Below, in pieces: positions 52,901-61,072 of a stretch of DNA of 64,000 bases (positions within the stretch are counted from its first letter, which is position 1; every line of letters begins with the position of its first letter). The translations under genes were made by a program, and so were the position numbers. Below the pieces are notes generated by a model that had not been told where the DNA came from, ran no database searches, and was given only the letters and a program-made list of their open reading frames with translations. The DNA is from Anas platyrhynchos (Eukaryota; Chordata; Aves; Anseriformes; Anatidae). The DNA is taken from positions 813,501 to 877,500 of the forward strand of contig NC_092606.1 in the NCBI RefSeq assembly GCF_047663525.1, in the 5' to 3' direction.

Positions 52901-55277
52901 GTTAAAACGCATGGCATTTATCCCTCAAAGAAGAACACCTTATCTCCAACACCCTTGCCTTCTTTGGCTTGTGCAGCTACTGTCCGTTTCTTTTATTGAT
53001 CGCTCCTGCTGTACTTTCTGTTACTCGTGATGAAGAACTGGGTGCTGTAAATACAAGCAGGTAAACAAGTCCCATATTCCTGTTCAGAACTTGTTGCACT
53101 CTAGCTGTAAGATGACCAGCTGCATTTCTGAAGTGCTCTGAAACCTTCTTTGGTGAAACTGCTAAGGTTAATGTTATCCTATTTGTTTCACAGCAAGAAA
53201 GAGTGTTGCTTTTAAATCCAGAAAGGGCAAAAAAACTTCATTTCAGTAGGTAGACCAAATGGCTAAAGAAAGCTTGTTTTATGAGCCTACTTGTCACAAC
53301 AGATTTTCCTGCAGAGAGAGATAAATGTTTGAAACATGAACTTACAAGCAGCCTCAGCATGAATCCCAGTAGAGTCAAATTTTGAAAACACATTACATGT
53401 CCTCCTTCCTACTAGAGGCAACAAAACACATTCTTTACCAGTGGGGAATGGAAAATCCATTTGAGATAAAGCAAAAAGCATTGCATTTCCCCAAAGGAAA
53501 AATGCAAAAGTTTTTGCTGAGAGGGAGAGAAAAAAAAATAATTAAAAAACCACTTTGCACCAAATGACTTGTAGAGATTGCCCTTTTATATTTTGTGAAG
53601 ACAACTGAATTTTAATGGGATTGGTGTAAACAACATACTGAAGAAACAAGCTTACTCTGAACTCCAGTAGATATTGAGTTGACGTGGAAATTAAGCAAGA
53701 AGATGAAGAGCCTGCATTTAAAGGACAAAGGGAGGGAGCGCAGCTTTGAAAACGTACACAGACTACTCAAGTTTCCAAAGCAAGGAGACCAACACACAGA
53801 ATACAAACAGGCAGGTACAAAAGGCTGTGTGAAATGTCATACAGGAAGAAAAGGAGGTGGAAAATTCTACGGGATAAGTTTATTTACCGTCATTAAGTGT
53901 GGCATAATCTGTTGGCTGTTATACTAGAGATTTGCATTCAATTCCTGGTTCCATTGACCAATTGTTTTCAAAAAGGTCTCCATCTCAGTACCTGCAGCTG
54001 CCTCTTGGTACCATTTATGTGAATGGCAGCAGAGCAGGCAGGATCCCCCACTACAGGTCTGTGCAGTGCACAGCCAAGGGCTGTCACCTTGACATAAGCA
54101 CAATTGTCAAAAAATTTCTCGTTATTATTTTACTGTGGAAAGTTCTGGGCAACCTCCCCCAAAAGCCAAGGCAATATAAATCCTCTTAGAGAGCATTCTG
54201 CGGAGTGAGAGAAAAAAAAAAAAAAAGCAAAAACCAAAGCAGATATGCAGATAACATAGTGTATGAATAACACTTCCAAGTAATTTAAAAGCCAGAGTCC
54301 AACTGAAACCACTTTAGAGACTTTGAAAACAAATTAGCTTCAGCTTTTTTAATTATATACGCTACTTGTTCTCAGTTCAGGCTGGCTTGGGTCACGAAAA
54401 TCCATTTCACTTTCGCTCTCACGCATTAGCGCAATATTGCACTGCTCAGACTGGGAGAACATTTCTCAGATTTATTTATATACTCAAACATTAACCCAGG
54501 AGAGCAAGTGCTCGCAACTCGAAATCGAGCTTTATGCGATCGTGCCTCAGAGCTGGAAGTTTAAGCCGTAATTTCCAGTCGAAGCGGGGGCTCTGGGCCG
54601 TGCCAGCCCGCGGTGCCTGCTGACAGCGGTGGCTGCCCAGGCCGGGTCACGCTGGGACACGGCCCCACGGCTTCGTGCTCGGGGTGTTCGTTACGTGGCA
54701 GGGCCTGGACACCCGGTATCTCCCGGTTCCAGCACCGCGGACTGTGAGGGCAGCGGCTCCGGGACCCTCGGCTTTGCAGCACCTTTTTGGGGTTGCCTTG
54801 AGGCACGCTGCTCTGCCGCCACGTCCCATCTCCCCAGCCACCAACCGCGTGAGGAGGGGACGGCACGGGGGGGTAATTACCTTTCAGGCACATTTTATTG
54901 CTGTGATGGAGAAGCGTTACCCCTCAGCTGAGCTCCCCGCAGGAGCCAGCAGCTGACGCGGGTGTGCCGGGATGTGCCTGAGCGCCGCACGGGCGGGATG
55001 CGGGGCTGAGGCGCTGCCGGGAGCGGCGGCACCGGGACCCGCACAGCGCTGCCCCCCGCCCGCTTCTCCTCCCGGTGCCACCTCAGGAGGAGCCGCCGGG
55101 AGCCGGGCGCAGCCCGCTGCGGAGGGCGCTCACTGAGGCGGCGCCCGGCAGGCTCAGCTCGCCCTTACCGGCCCCGCAGCCCTCCGCAGGAGCCCCCCGG
55201 GACCCGCCGCCCGCCCTCACCTCCTTCTTCACGTTCCACAGCAGCTTCTCCTTCGCGGCGTCCGCCGAGCAGCTCAT
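10901..55277 (-). CDS. SGSM2: SGSM2 (RUTBC1), complete 24-exon coding region, RUN-TBC RabGAP
   Basis: Joined exons, 5' to 3' on the minus strand: 55277-55221, 49613-49538, 36240-36078, 33404-33243, 30230-30163, 29677-29532, 28983-28849, 28275-28151, 26755-26688, 24934-24774, 24214-24085, 22584-22474 (cassette), 19041-18891, 18328-18264, 17813-17668, 17217-17089, 15772-15590, 15368-14964, 14135-14011, 13585-13503, 13018-12909, 12335-12239, 11969-11802, 10989-10901. They total 3153 nt: 1050 codons plus TGA. All introns are GT-AG and the phases agree throughout. The RUN domain lies at about residues 20-190. The TBC domain starts near residue 605, is interrupted by an acidic, Ser-rich linker (about 690-825), and resumes with the arginine finger IDKDVQR (R847) and glutamine finger YVQ (Q881). 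Known of the family: SGSM2/RUTBC1 binds Rab9A and stimulates GTP hydrolysis by Rab32/38 and Rab33B in endosome and melanosome trafficking; SGSM proteins also bind Rap. SGSM2 rather than SGSM1 fits because of the N-terminus [11 protein letters not shown] and the block [18 protein letters not shown]. Confidence 0.96.
11802..11969 (-). CDS. SGSM2: SGSM2 coding exon 23 (end of TBC)
   Basis: Residues 966-1021, [36 protein letters not shown] and [13 protein letters not shown]. Acceptor attcag|AATTG, donor AATG|gtaagg, phases 1 to 1. Confidence 0.95.
12239..12335 (-). CDS. SGSM2: SGSM2 coding exon 22 (TBC)
   Basis: Residues 934-965, [18 protein letters not shown] then [14 protein letters not shown], the conserved [11 protein letters not shown] block of TBC domains. 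Acceptor ttttag|ATTCTA, donor AGAG|gtaata, phases 0 to 1. Confidence 0.95.
12909..13018 (-). CDS. SGSM2: SGSM2 coding exon 21 (TBC)
   Basis: Residues 897-933, [18 protein letters not shown] followed by [16 protein letters not shown]. Acceptor ctgcag|ATCAAC, donor CCAA|gtgagt, phases 1 to 0. Confidence 0.95.
13100..13123. repeat. A24 homopolymer
   Basis: A long A run in SGSM2 intron 20, about 80 nt upstream of exon 21 in gene orientation (T run on the gene strand). Confidence 0.9.
13503..13585 (-). CDS. SGSM2: SGSM2 coding exon 20 (glutamine finger)
   Basis: Residues 869-896. [18 protein letters not shown] contains the second catalytic motif YxQ, with Gln881. With the arginine finger intact as well, the GAP should be active. 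Acceptor ctgcag|TTATG, donor AACG|gtagga, phases 2 to 1. Confidence 0.95.
14011..14135 (-). CDS. SGSM2: SGSM2 coding exon 19 (arginine finger)
   Basis: Residues 828-868. [18 protein letters not shown] contains the TBC catalytic IxxDxxR motif, with Arg847 as the arginine finger. Acceptor ttctag|ATAGAA, donor TGCAG|gtaata, phases 0 to 2. Confidence 0.95.
14964..15368 (-). CDS. SGSM2: SGSM2 coding exon 18 (acidic linker inside TBC domain)
   Basis: Residues 693-827, the largest exon (405 nt, phase 0 at both ends). It is rich in Asp, Glu and Ser and probably disordered, with a conserved island [17 protein letters not shown]. It separates the two halves of the TBC domain. The acceptor follows a long T tract and ends ccaaag|GTCTTT; the donor is ACA|gtaggt. 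Confidence 0.94.
15590..15772 (-). CDS. SGSM2: SGSM2 coding exon 17 (TBC linker)
   Basis: Residues 632-692: [18 protein letters not shown], then [17 protein letters not shown] and STISND. Acceptor ctgcag|GTCGAT, donor GAT|gtaagt. It is 183 nt and phase 0 at both ends. Confidence 0.95.
15773..17088 (-). other. SGSM2: SGSM2 intron 16
   Basis: A 1.3 kb intron. Open frames on both strands carry no recognisable sequence and no repeat family was identified. Confidence 0.75.
17089..17217 (-). CDS. SGSM2: SGSM2 coding exon 16 (first part of TBC domain)
   Basis: Residues 589-631, including [18 protein letters not shown] and [10 protein letters not shown]. This is the TBC motif A type G-I-xx-x-I-R-xx-VWPFLLG. 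Acceptor ctgcag|AATTAC, donor CAAG|gtaagt, phase 0 at both ends. Confidence 0.95.
17668..17813 (-). CDS. SGSM2: SGSM2 coding exon 15
   Basis: Residues 540-588, [18 protein letters not shown] followed by [16 protein letters not shown], leading into the TBC domain. Acceptor tcccag|GGCTTG, donor AAAA|gtaagt, phases 1 to 0. Confidence 0.94.
18264..18328 (-). CDS. SGSM2: SGSM2 coding exon 14
   Basis: Residues 518-539, [17 protein letters not shown] then FYG, conserved in SGSM1 and SGSM2. Acceptor ccacag|AACTCC, donor GGAT|gtaagt, phases 2 to 1. Confidence 0.93.
18891..19041 (-). CDS. SGSM2: SGSM2 coding exon 13
   Basis: Residues 468-517, [17 protein letters not shown] and a Cys/Ser-rich tail, [17 protein letters not shown]. 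Its first two bases complete Asp with exon 12 included or Asn without it, so both transcripts read through. Acceptor ccctag|ACACG, donor GATAG|gtaagc. Confidence 0.94.
20335..20351. repeat. (TA)n microsatellite
   Basis: A TA run of about eight units in SGSM2 intron 12. An AAAT repeat lies at 20682-20700. Confidence 0.85.
22474..22584 (-). CDS. SGSM2: SGSM2 exon 12, in-frame cassette exon (37 residues)
   Basis: It encodes [17 protein letters not shown] followed by [21 protein letters not shown]1 has a nearly identical segment as I recall it, so this is a genuine family exon. It is 111 nt and phase 1 at both ends, so inclusion (residues 431-467) and skipping both keep the frame. The acceptor, cacttag|CTGCC, has little pyrimidine tract and the donor, AAAG|gttttt, is poor. 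Both suggest regulated inclusion. The coding call is firm; the alternative use is inference. Confidence 0.85.
24085..24214 (-). CDS. SGSM2: SGSM2 coding exon 11
   Basis: Residues 388-430. A basic start, [15 protein letters not shown], leads to an acidic stretch and the conserved [16 protein letters not shown]. Acceptor ctctag|GGTAAG, donor AACA|gtaagt, phases 0 to 1. Confidence 0.94.
24774..24934 (-). CDS. SGSM2: SGSM2 coding exon 10
   Basis: Residues 334-387, including [18 protein letters not shown] and [17 protein letters not shown]. The acceptor is a tandem cagcag. The start given here uses the second AG; using the first AG (exon start 24937) adds one codon in frame. Donor CAAG|gtactg, phase 0. 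Confidence 0.93.
24935..26687 (-). other. SGSM2: SGSM2 intron 9
   Basis: A 1.75 kb intron with a T18 run at about 26324-26341. Nothing else is recognised. Confidence 0.75.
26688..26755 (-). CDS. SGSM2: SGSM2 coding exon 9
   Basis: Residues 311-333, [17 protein letters not shown] then HCHQQ, part of the middle domain. Acceptor tattag|CGTTTA, donor CAAC|gtaagc, phases 2 to 1. Confidence 0.94.
26756..28150 (-). other. SGSM2: SGSM2 intron 8
   Basis: A 1.4 kb intron. A short TA repeat lies at 27269-27280 and T-rich runs at 27720-27755. No gene or mobile element is recognised. Confidence 0.75.
28151..28275 (-). CDS. SGSM2: SGSM2 coding exon 8
   Basis: Residues 270-310, [18 protein letters not shown] followed by [16 protein letters not shown], the conserved middle region linked to small GTPase binding in this family. 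Acceptor gaacag|AAAGAT, donor AAAAG|gtagtc, phases 0 to 2. Confidence 0.94.
28849..28983 (-). CDS. SGSM2: SGSM2 coding exon 7
   Basis: Residues 225-269, beginning [15 protein letters not shown] and ending in [12 protein letters not shown]. It is 135 nt long and phase 0 at both ends, so skipping it would keep the frame. The acceptor is preceded by a TG dinucleotide repeat rather than an ordinary pyrimidine tract. The donor is CCA|gtaagt. Confidence 0.95.
28992..29007. repeat. (CA/TG) dinucleotide repeat at SGSM2 exon 7 acceptor
   Basis: A CA repeat on the plus strand, so TG on the gene strand, starting 9 nt upstream of the exon 7 boundary where the pyrimidine tract should be. Confidence 0.9.
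29145..29495 (-). mobile_element. CR1 LINE fragment (internal, truncated)
   Basis: The minus-strand translation gives [18 protein letters not shown] and [13 protein letters not shown], the C-terminal end of the CR1 reverse transcriptase ORF2. After a stop follows CR1-like DNA (gaaaggctgagagagctggg). It lacks the 5' part and the usual 3' end. It lies in SGSM2 intron 6 in the gene's own orientation. Confidence 0.85.
29532..29677 (-). CDS. SGSM2: SGSM2 coding exon 6 (end of RUN domain)
   Basis: Residues 176-224. It carries [17 protein letters not shown] and [14 protein letters not shown], the segment that best separates SGSM2 from SGSM1. The donor is GGA|gtaggt; the site 5 nt further on would break the frame with exon 7. 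A CR1 fragment starts about 40 nt beyond the donor. Confidence 0.95.
30163..30230 (-). CDS. SGSM2: SGSM2 coding exon 5 (RUN domain)
   Basis: Residues 153-175, [19 protein letters not shown] then SLL. Human has Phe at the Cys position, from memory. Acceptor cctag|TAAATA, donor TCTAG|gtaagt, phases 2 to 1. Confidence 0.94.
30231..33242 (-). other. SGSM2: SGSM2 intron 4
   Basis: A 3.0 kb AT-rich intron with a CR1 3' end on the plus strand (about 30910-31002). No other structure is seen. Confidence 0.8.
30910..31002 (+). mobile_element. CR1 LINE 3' end
   Basis: The plus strand carries atggctggacttggtgatct and ends gatactatgattct, the typical CR1 terminus. It is truncated at the 5' side and lies in intron 4, antisense to SGSM2. 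Confidence 0.85.
33243..33404 (-). CDS. SGSM2: SGSM2 coding exon 4 (RUN domain)
   Basis: Residues 99-152. A basic, Ser/Thr-rich loop ([15 protein letters not shown]) is followed by the conserved [17 protein letters not shown]. Acceptor ttgcag|GAAAAG, donor TGCAG|gtaagg, phases 2 to 2. Confidence 0.94.
35350..35442 (+). mobile_element. CR1 LINE fragment
   Basis: The plus strand reads gaagaaaggctgagagagcc and continues into aaggctctggggagacctca, the same CR1 region found in the 29.2 kb copy. It is in intron 3, antisense to SGSM2. Confidence 0.8.
35646..35711 (+). repeat. 31 bp unit in two tandem copies
   Basis: Copies at 35646-35676 and 35681-35711, 35 nt apart, differing at two bases (ta versus gg). 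Both are in intron 3. Confidence 0.85.
36078..36240 (-). CDS. SGSM2: SGSM2 coding exon 3 (RUN domain)
   Basis: Residues 45-98, beginning [17 protein letters not shown] and ending in a helical Gln-rich stretch, [10 protein letters not shown]. Acceptor ttacag|GTGTT, donor AGCAG|gtgagg, phases 1 to 2. This frame is hidden under a longer spurious plus-strand open frame. Confidence 0.94.
36241..49537 (-). other. SGSM2: SGSM2 intron 2 (13.3 kb)
   Basis: The largest intron, and a usual place for RUN-domain gene enhancers, though no element can be proven here. GC-rich patches lie at about 37.1-37.65, 42.6-43.1, 43.55-43.95 and 45.05-45.25 kb. AT-rich stretches with several homeodomain-type TAATTA/AATTAA words lie at 39.7-39.8 and 44.0-44.36 kb. 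The open frames (up to 186 codons at 46103-46663, minus strand) show no recognisable domain. A possible 20 nt CR1 end remnant is at 42451. Confidence 0.8.
49538..49613 (-). CDS. SGSM2: SGSM2 coding exon 2 (RUN domain start)
   Basis: Residues 20-44, [18 protein letters not shown] followed by SHIIALC, which is close to invariant in SGSM1/2. The acceptor is ttttag|GTA and the donor TGTG|gtaaat, phase 1. The open frame that continues past the donor is intron. Confidence 0.95.
49614..55220 (-). other. SGSM2: SGSM2 intron 1
   Basis: A 5.6 kb intron. Its 5' end (54.5-55.2 kb) is still CpG-rich, and GC-rich patches lie at about 51.2-51.6 and 52.2-52.7 kb. Open frames on both strands here match no family I know and lack splice support. 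Low-complexity runs are at 51107-51116 (T) and 54211-54225 (A). I see no second gene or repeat family. Confidence 0.8.
55221..55277 (-). CDS. SGSM2: SGSM2 coding exon 1 (start codon)
   Basis: Residues 1-19, reading [19 protein letters not shown]. The ATG at 55277-55275 sits in GCCGCCATGA, a good Kozak context. The reading frame stays open upstream, but only through a GTG, so this is the first in-frame ATG I can see. The sequence aligns with my recollection of the human N-terminus. The donor is GAG|gtgagg, phase 0. Confidence 0.93.
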
Positions 55278-55422
55278 GGCGGCGCGGGGCCGGCCGCCCG
55301 CGGGGCCGCCCTCAGAGCCGCCCGCCCGCACGGCCGGCGGAGCGCCCGCGGCGAGAAGCCTCCGCCTCAGCCCCGGCCCCGCTCCCGCCGCGAGTCGCCG
55401 CCGCCATCTTCCGCGGCCCCGC

Positions 55423-55430
55423 TGACGTCA
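55423..55430. promoter_or_regulatory. Consensus CRE (TGACGTCA)
   Basis: A full palindromic CREB/ATF site 146 bp upstream of the SGSM2 ATG, inside the CpG island. The match is exact; occupancy is not known. Confidence 0.6.
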
Positions 55431-56094
55431 CCAGCCGGCCCTCCCGCGGCGGGGCGGCGCTGAGGGGGCGCTGAGGGCCCGCGGCCGCGGCGCCCCCTGG
55501 AGGAGCCGAGCCCGGCACTCGCCGGCCCTCAGCTAAGAAGTGAGGTAACGGCAGCACAGAAAACAGCTGAACACTCACAGGTAAGATTAATTACACTGGC
55601 AACCTCACAAACACACCTACTGCAGAACAGAGGCTGAATCTCTGACTCCCTGGGTCAGCCAAGAAAGGTTAAAGACTCCCAAAACACAGGCTAGGTTACT
55701 TTTGTGGTAATATAAGTTGTGTGTAAATCTTAATGTAAGATCGATTTTCTCTGCAATTCTTATTAAAAAGCCAAGTTTATTCCATGAACGTGAAAAAACA
55801 ACATTGCTAACCAGTGGTTTTACAATTAAAGGCAAAGCCCACAGAAAGTCAAAGCCAGGTGCCTGCAGGGCACCTCTGAGCACACTGATGCCTCCTGGAA
55901 AACTGCAGCCTGCAGGGCATGGGCAAAAAGTGGTGGTAGATCCATGCAATACAAAAGCCATTTGCAGATCCAGTATTTCTGTGTTCCAGGAATCCTAACT
56001 GCTTGGTGAGGATCAATAACGAAAATGCGGAACGAAAGTGCAGAGACCAACATGACAAATAAGGAATTTCTCACACTGGAGAAAAATCAAGGAA

Positions 56095-59000
56095 GACAAA
56101 ATATAACACTTTATTAAAAATCGGTGTTCCATTTCCATTTACTGCACCGATAAAACACCTTATTCAATAGTTAATATGGTTAACTGCATTAATTATTTTA
56201 TTCATAAGACTGACCTTTAAAAGTTAGACAAAAATAAAACAAAGCCTGATGCTATAAGAAAACAGCTTGATCACAGAATGAGTTTAAACAACAATTGTAT
56301 TTACTACCCTCTGGATACAAAATCTTATAGAAAACCAAAGTGCTTTATTATTATGAAACAAACTAAACTTCAGCATCCCTCTGAGTTAGGGGAGGGTCTT
56401 ACCCCCATTTTACTACAGAGGAGGAAAAATTATGCACATACAGAAAAATTGACTTACTGTATGTCATCAAGTTAGTGGCAAAGCTGGAAACAGAGGTCGT
56501 GCCCCCTCACCCCTTAATAAAACCTCAGTTATCCCAACAGAACGGATGGTATGAGATTTGGCTGTTAAGGTTTCATGCCAAGGATTGTCAGAGGATATAA
56601 TCTAATTGTGTAAGAAGGGCTCCTGGGCCAGGCACATTCTGTTAAGGTATACCTCATCAGTATTTCTAAGAGTAAATTATGTCTGAAAATTTAAAGCCAA
56701 ATAAAATCTAACCAAAACCACAAGGAGCATTGCCTGTTCCAAGCAGAAGGCTGTTTTTCAATAACAGCACGATATCAGTCTCTTCAGTGCCCTCCAAGCT
56801 TGGGTCAGCTTTTTTTTTTCCCCTTTAATTTTTAACCAAGAATTGTAAGAGATAAAAAGTCATCAGAATGGAATGTTACAATAGGATAAATGTCTCCCAT
56901 TCCAAAAACTAAATGTCAAGGTGAAGGTTAAACATTTAGTTTTGTCTTGGCATTTATCAAACAGTTGGAGACTGCTACCCTGCAGAGCTCTCTCTTTTGA
57001 CGTTATTGCCTAATTAACACTGATACTGAAGAACTGTTTAACATAAGATACTCACTCAAGGCACCAAGTCTCCTTCTCTGTTGAAAGGCTAAGGCTGTTT
57101 TTCAATATGTTAGGACCCCATTAGAGAAACACACAACCCTTTATTACAGTGCTGTGTACAGATGTCAGTTACTGTTTTCTATTCATACTCTCAGTCTGCT
57201 AATACTATATCTGAATGTGCAAAAGTTCACTTAAATTCAAAGCAAAGAGGACAGCGAGGTTACCGATGAGGCAAAAAGGCATTTCTTCCTCCTAAAGGCT
57301 ACTTGAAATTCACAGTCACATCAGTAAACACATCCACTGGTGATGGTTTATGTAGGAGGCCATTACAAGTCTCTTACTTTGCAGACATAAATGCATATAA
57401 TTAGAAATCTATATTGTCTTAATGGTGATCATAATTTATGATATTTAAAGCCAGCAGAGAAAATTCTTAGGAAGCACAGCTGTTTGCTCTAGAAGTGGAC
57501 AGCTTACTACAAACAAGCAAATGCTGCATTTCAAAGCTGCATTAGCCTTTTCAGTGCTGCTTTTTCTCCATTCTATGAGGTTGTAAAAATGAATGTGTTC
57601 TTGTCAACAGAACATATACCCTGCAACTACATAAAGGAAGATTAAGATGAGAATATAAAGCGTTAAAAGTTCTCAGAACCTGGCAGTCAGACTGTGCAAT
57701 CAATATGCCATGATTTTGGTGGAACAGACATTCAATTAATATTCAGTATGAGAGCAGTTTCAGATAGGCAGGACTCTTAAGAGAACATAAAGTGGTCTGT
57801 ATTACTTGCATTAGAAAAAAAAGTTTGACTGATGAACTGTGTTAAGTGATGGCAGCATCCATGTCTACATTTAGACTTTGAGATTTCATGCAACTTACCC
57901 AATTCTGTAACCAATTGGGTAAGAAATAACCCAGGACACTCCACATTGTATCAGGAACACCCAAGCACTGCAGCCCTACCTAGGAAGGGGATCTCTAATA
58001 GTACAATCATTTAGCCATGTGCAAGTGTCCCACAACACACCTATGCAGAGGATGTCCTGTTGTTCTCCTATTCCTGATCTGTCCACCAGTGGAGGGAACT
58101 ATAGGACTGTTAGTAAAATCCAACCACAAATATTTATCTCGGATCTCTCAGCCACATCCTGAAAATCTTATCAGGACAAAAACCAAGAACGTGGTTTTAA
58201 AATGTGTTTTAAATAGACAAAGCTTCAGTGTTTATAAAATCAGATTATTACTAAGTAAAGCTAACAGCCTGTCAGTGTTCCGGCTACAGTGGCCAAACAC
58301 TATTTAAAATCATTCCAGTTTTATTCATAACTTAATCTAAAAGCAGATGTTTTGCAACCAGTACTAACTGGGAGTAGAAAAGGAAGAATGAATGGCAATG
58401 AGGGAAGGTGGTGAAATGAAAAGGATATCTGTAATCATTTAAAAAAAAAAAAAACAACAAAAACATAACTGCTTACAGTTGTGATATTCCACATTCCTCA
58501 AAGAGGAAGAAGTTATTTTACACTTTTTAAGAGGGTTCTCATAACACCAGGTGGTTCGCAAAAAGGTTTGTTTTAAAAATTAATCTAAATTCAAACCAGA
58601 AATTAGTTCTTGTTGGCTATGGGATACAGGGAAAAGAAAACTTGCTAAATCAAAACAGAAGCTTTTCTCTGCTGCTTGCGGCATAGTCTTTCACAATTTG
58701 AATCAATCTCTTAGGGAATACTGGGAGTACAGAACTCAATCACTGAATGAAAGCATCTGGACCTGCAGACTGACTGGGCACTCCCGTTCTTTCACATCCT
58801 CCTTCCCAAACCTGAACTTCCAAGAGAGAAGAGGTGCAAAGATGATGTTTTTCTGCTTATAACTTCTTCTAAACAATTTTGCAAGGCTACCAGCATCATT
58901 TACTTAACCTGCTAACATTCACTATTACAGTAGCATGAAAAAAATAATCATTTGCCAAGAAATAGAATGCCATTTAAAATTCGTATTTGTGGCACATCTT

Positions 59001-61072
59001 ATTTGTTGCAAGATGGGGAAAAAAGTACAGGAGAAAAAAAATGAAGCTGTTAAGTACAGAAAAAAGACCTATCAGTACAGCCTCTGCTGGTAGCTTCAAA
59101 GCACCCACCACAATTTAAATATCAGTGAAGGGAAAAAAAAAAAAAAAGGGAAAAAAATCCACACCACACTTTAGCACAATTAAAGAAGAAAAAGTCTTTG
59201 TCAAAACTAATCTCAGCAGCTGTATTTTCACAGGCAGAATACAAAAATGAGCTGGAAAGCAACAGTTTGCAGAAAGCAATATAAAAAGAAAAGAGGTTTT
59301 TAGAGTTTTAGAGAGGCCTTTCACAAAAAAGGCAGGTGCATTACTGTGGCAACACTGCTTCCTGAATGCCTTTCACAGAGTCCCGGCTAGGCAATAAAAA
59401 CCCTGGAAGCTTGCAGCCATTAGTGTTTTCTTACCAAGCGTCAACAATTTCATTTTCAAAAGCCTAATTGAATGGAAATCACTATTTGGTTCCCTCCCCT
59501 GCTTCTGTTACTACCAAGCCATCTACCATCCTAGTTTTAGTTATGACTTCACTGTATTTGCTTGACTTTTGCATTAATTTGCTTTAAAACATATAAACAT
59601 TTGGCACTGGTCAAAGGAGCTCAAGACTAACCACTGTGGAATCTGAAGCTTCCCCATTCACGTACAATATAAAGAAATAAAAGCCACTGTCACATATCCA
59701 CAGGTGCCAATGAGCAACCACCAAGTAGTAACCATTTAAGAGGTAAAATTTGAATCTGCAACCTACACCTGAAACATACAATCAGACATTTAAGACATCA
59801 GCGACTTTCCATACTAAACTTGAAACTGGATTTCCAGAGACCCAAATTGCAGAACAGCCTGGACTCCAATCGTTTCAGCAGTCCTTTAAAATTAGTGCCC
59901 AGCCAAGCACTCAAAATAAAGCTGACATACCAGTTTAAAATTCAGTATAAACCATCTCTCCCCTTTGTACACAACCTCTTGCAGTTTTATGCTAGAACAA
60001 GATTTTTATGACTATTCTTCTCTCTCCACTTCAACTTCTATAGTCTAGAAGTGATTCAGAGAACAAAACTTAAATTCACTCTTCAGTACGTGAATATTAC
60101 CTACCACTACAAATATTTAGTCTGTATTTCCCCAGTCACTCCAATTTTTCCCCTGTTGCTTGAGAAATTGGACATCAAACAGCACTTTTGGGCTACAGGA
60201 GCAAAACTTATTCTGCAGACTGAGATTGGTTCCATAAACAGGGTTATGGCATCACAGTCCTCAACACTGCCAACCCTGCCACAATCTATTCCTGAAGTTT
60301 TCTAACCAGATAAAAGTTTCTTCCTTTTCACCATACCTATTTCTCCAGCTCCCCTGACAAGTTATTCCATATATAAGTCTTTTAAATTTTCTCATTTTCA
60401 CATGACTCTACTCTTACCTTTTCAGAAGAGCTTGCCTTAGAATTCATGACTTTTAAAGACAGCTATTTTGGAACACAATCTTTTGTATGTGCATTGGGGA
60501 AAAAACAGGTGGAAGATATTGCACATGCAGTGCATCTGACTATTGGGTAGCTAGACATTTCATCCAAGGGTTATCAGATGTAGTGTTTATTAAAAGTAGT
60601 CACGTTTGAGTTCTGTCTGCCCCCTCTTCAGTATCTTGATTTAGGAACAGGAAGTTCCATTCCACCAAACCCTAAGATGACAGATATCTGGAAAAAGATT
60701 TTCAAATCACACCATCTCACTCAGAAAAGAGTACTTCTCACAGGAAGTAAGATATCTGGCAAGTCATCAGATTTAAAAAAGCAACCACAGACTGTCAGAA
60801 TCAGTGTTTCAGATTCCATTCCTCAAGTCGCATGAAAAGGGGGCCAGTCTGTATTTAAAAAACACGGTGCAAAACAAACATATTAGTTCTCAGAGCCCTT
60901 GGCCTTTAGTGTTGCTTTGTGTGTACAAATGCCCATTTGCATCTCTAGGGAGACAAGAAGCCAAATGAAGATCAGTCCACAGAGTCCAACCGTCCCCTCC
61001 CTACTTCCTGATCTCCCTCAAAGAATATTGATACAAGCCTCGAAACCAAACCCTTTCTCCTTGACTGATATG
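56095..61072 (-). other. TNFAIP1 3'UTR and spacer before SGSM2
   Basis: No coding sequence is recognised here. AATAAA on the minus strand occurs at 60591-60586, 56349-56344, 56202-56197 and 56115-56110, among others. The 3'UTR may therefore end anywhere between about 0.5 and 5 kb after the stop. I cannot choose between these from sequence. Poly(A) runs lie at 58440-58454 and 59137-59147. Confidence 0.45.

Larger units (their letters stand above)
54950..55530 (-). promoter_or_regulatory. SGSM2: CpG island promoter of SGSM2
   Basis: This is a GC-rich, CpG-dense block overlapping exon 1 and the 5' end of intron 1, sharply bounded by AT-rich DNA beyond 55.55 kb. Upstream of the ATG lie a perfect palindromic CRE, TGACGTCA (55423-55430), and GCCGCCATCTT (55400-55410), which on the sense strand is the YY1-type element AAGATGGCGGC; it overlaps an ETS-type CGGAAG. 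YY1 elements of this kind usually sit at or just after the start site, which would put transcription start near 55410 and give a 5'UTR of about 130 nt. The start site is inference. No TATA box is visible. Confidence 0.8.

Noticed and set aside
55278-55331. 18-residue N-terminal extension of SGSM2
   Set aside because: The frame is open but starts at GTG, while the ATG at 55277 has a good context and matches the known N-terminus.
55580-56090. TSR1 first exon, expected divergent to SGSM2 from the human order
   Set aside because: No TSR1-like coding sequence on the plus strand from 55.5 to 61 kb.
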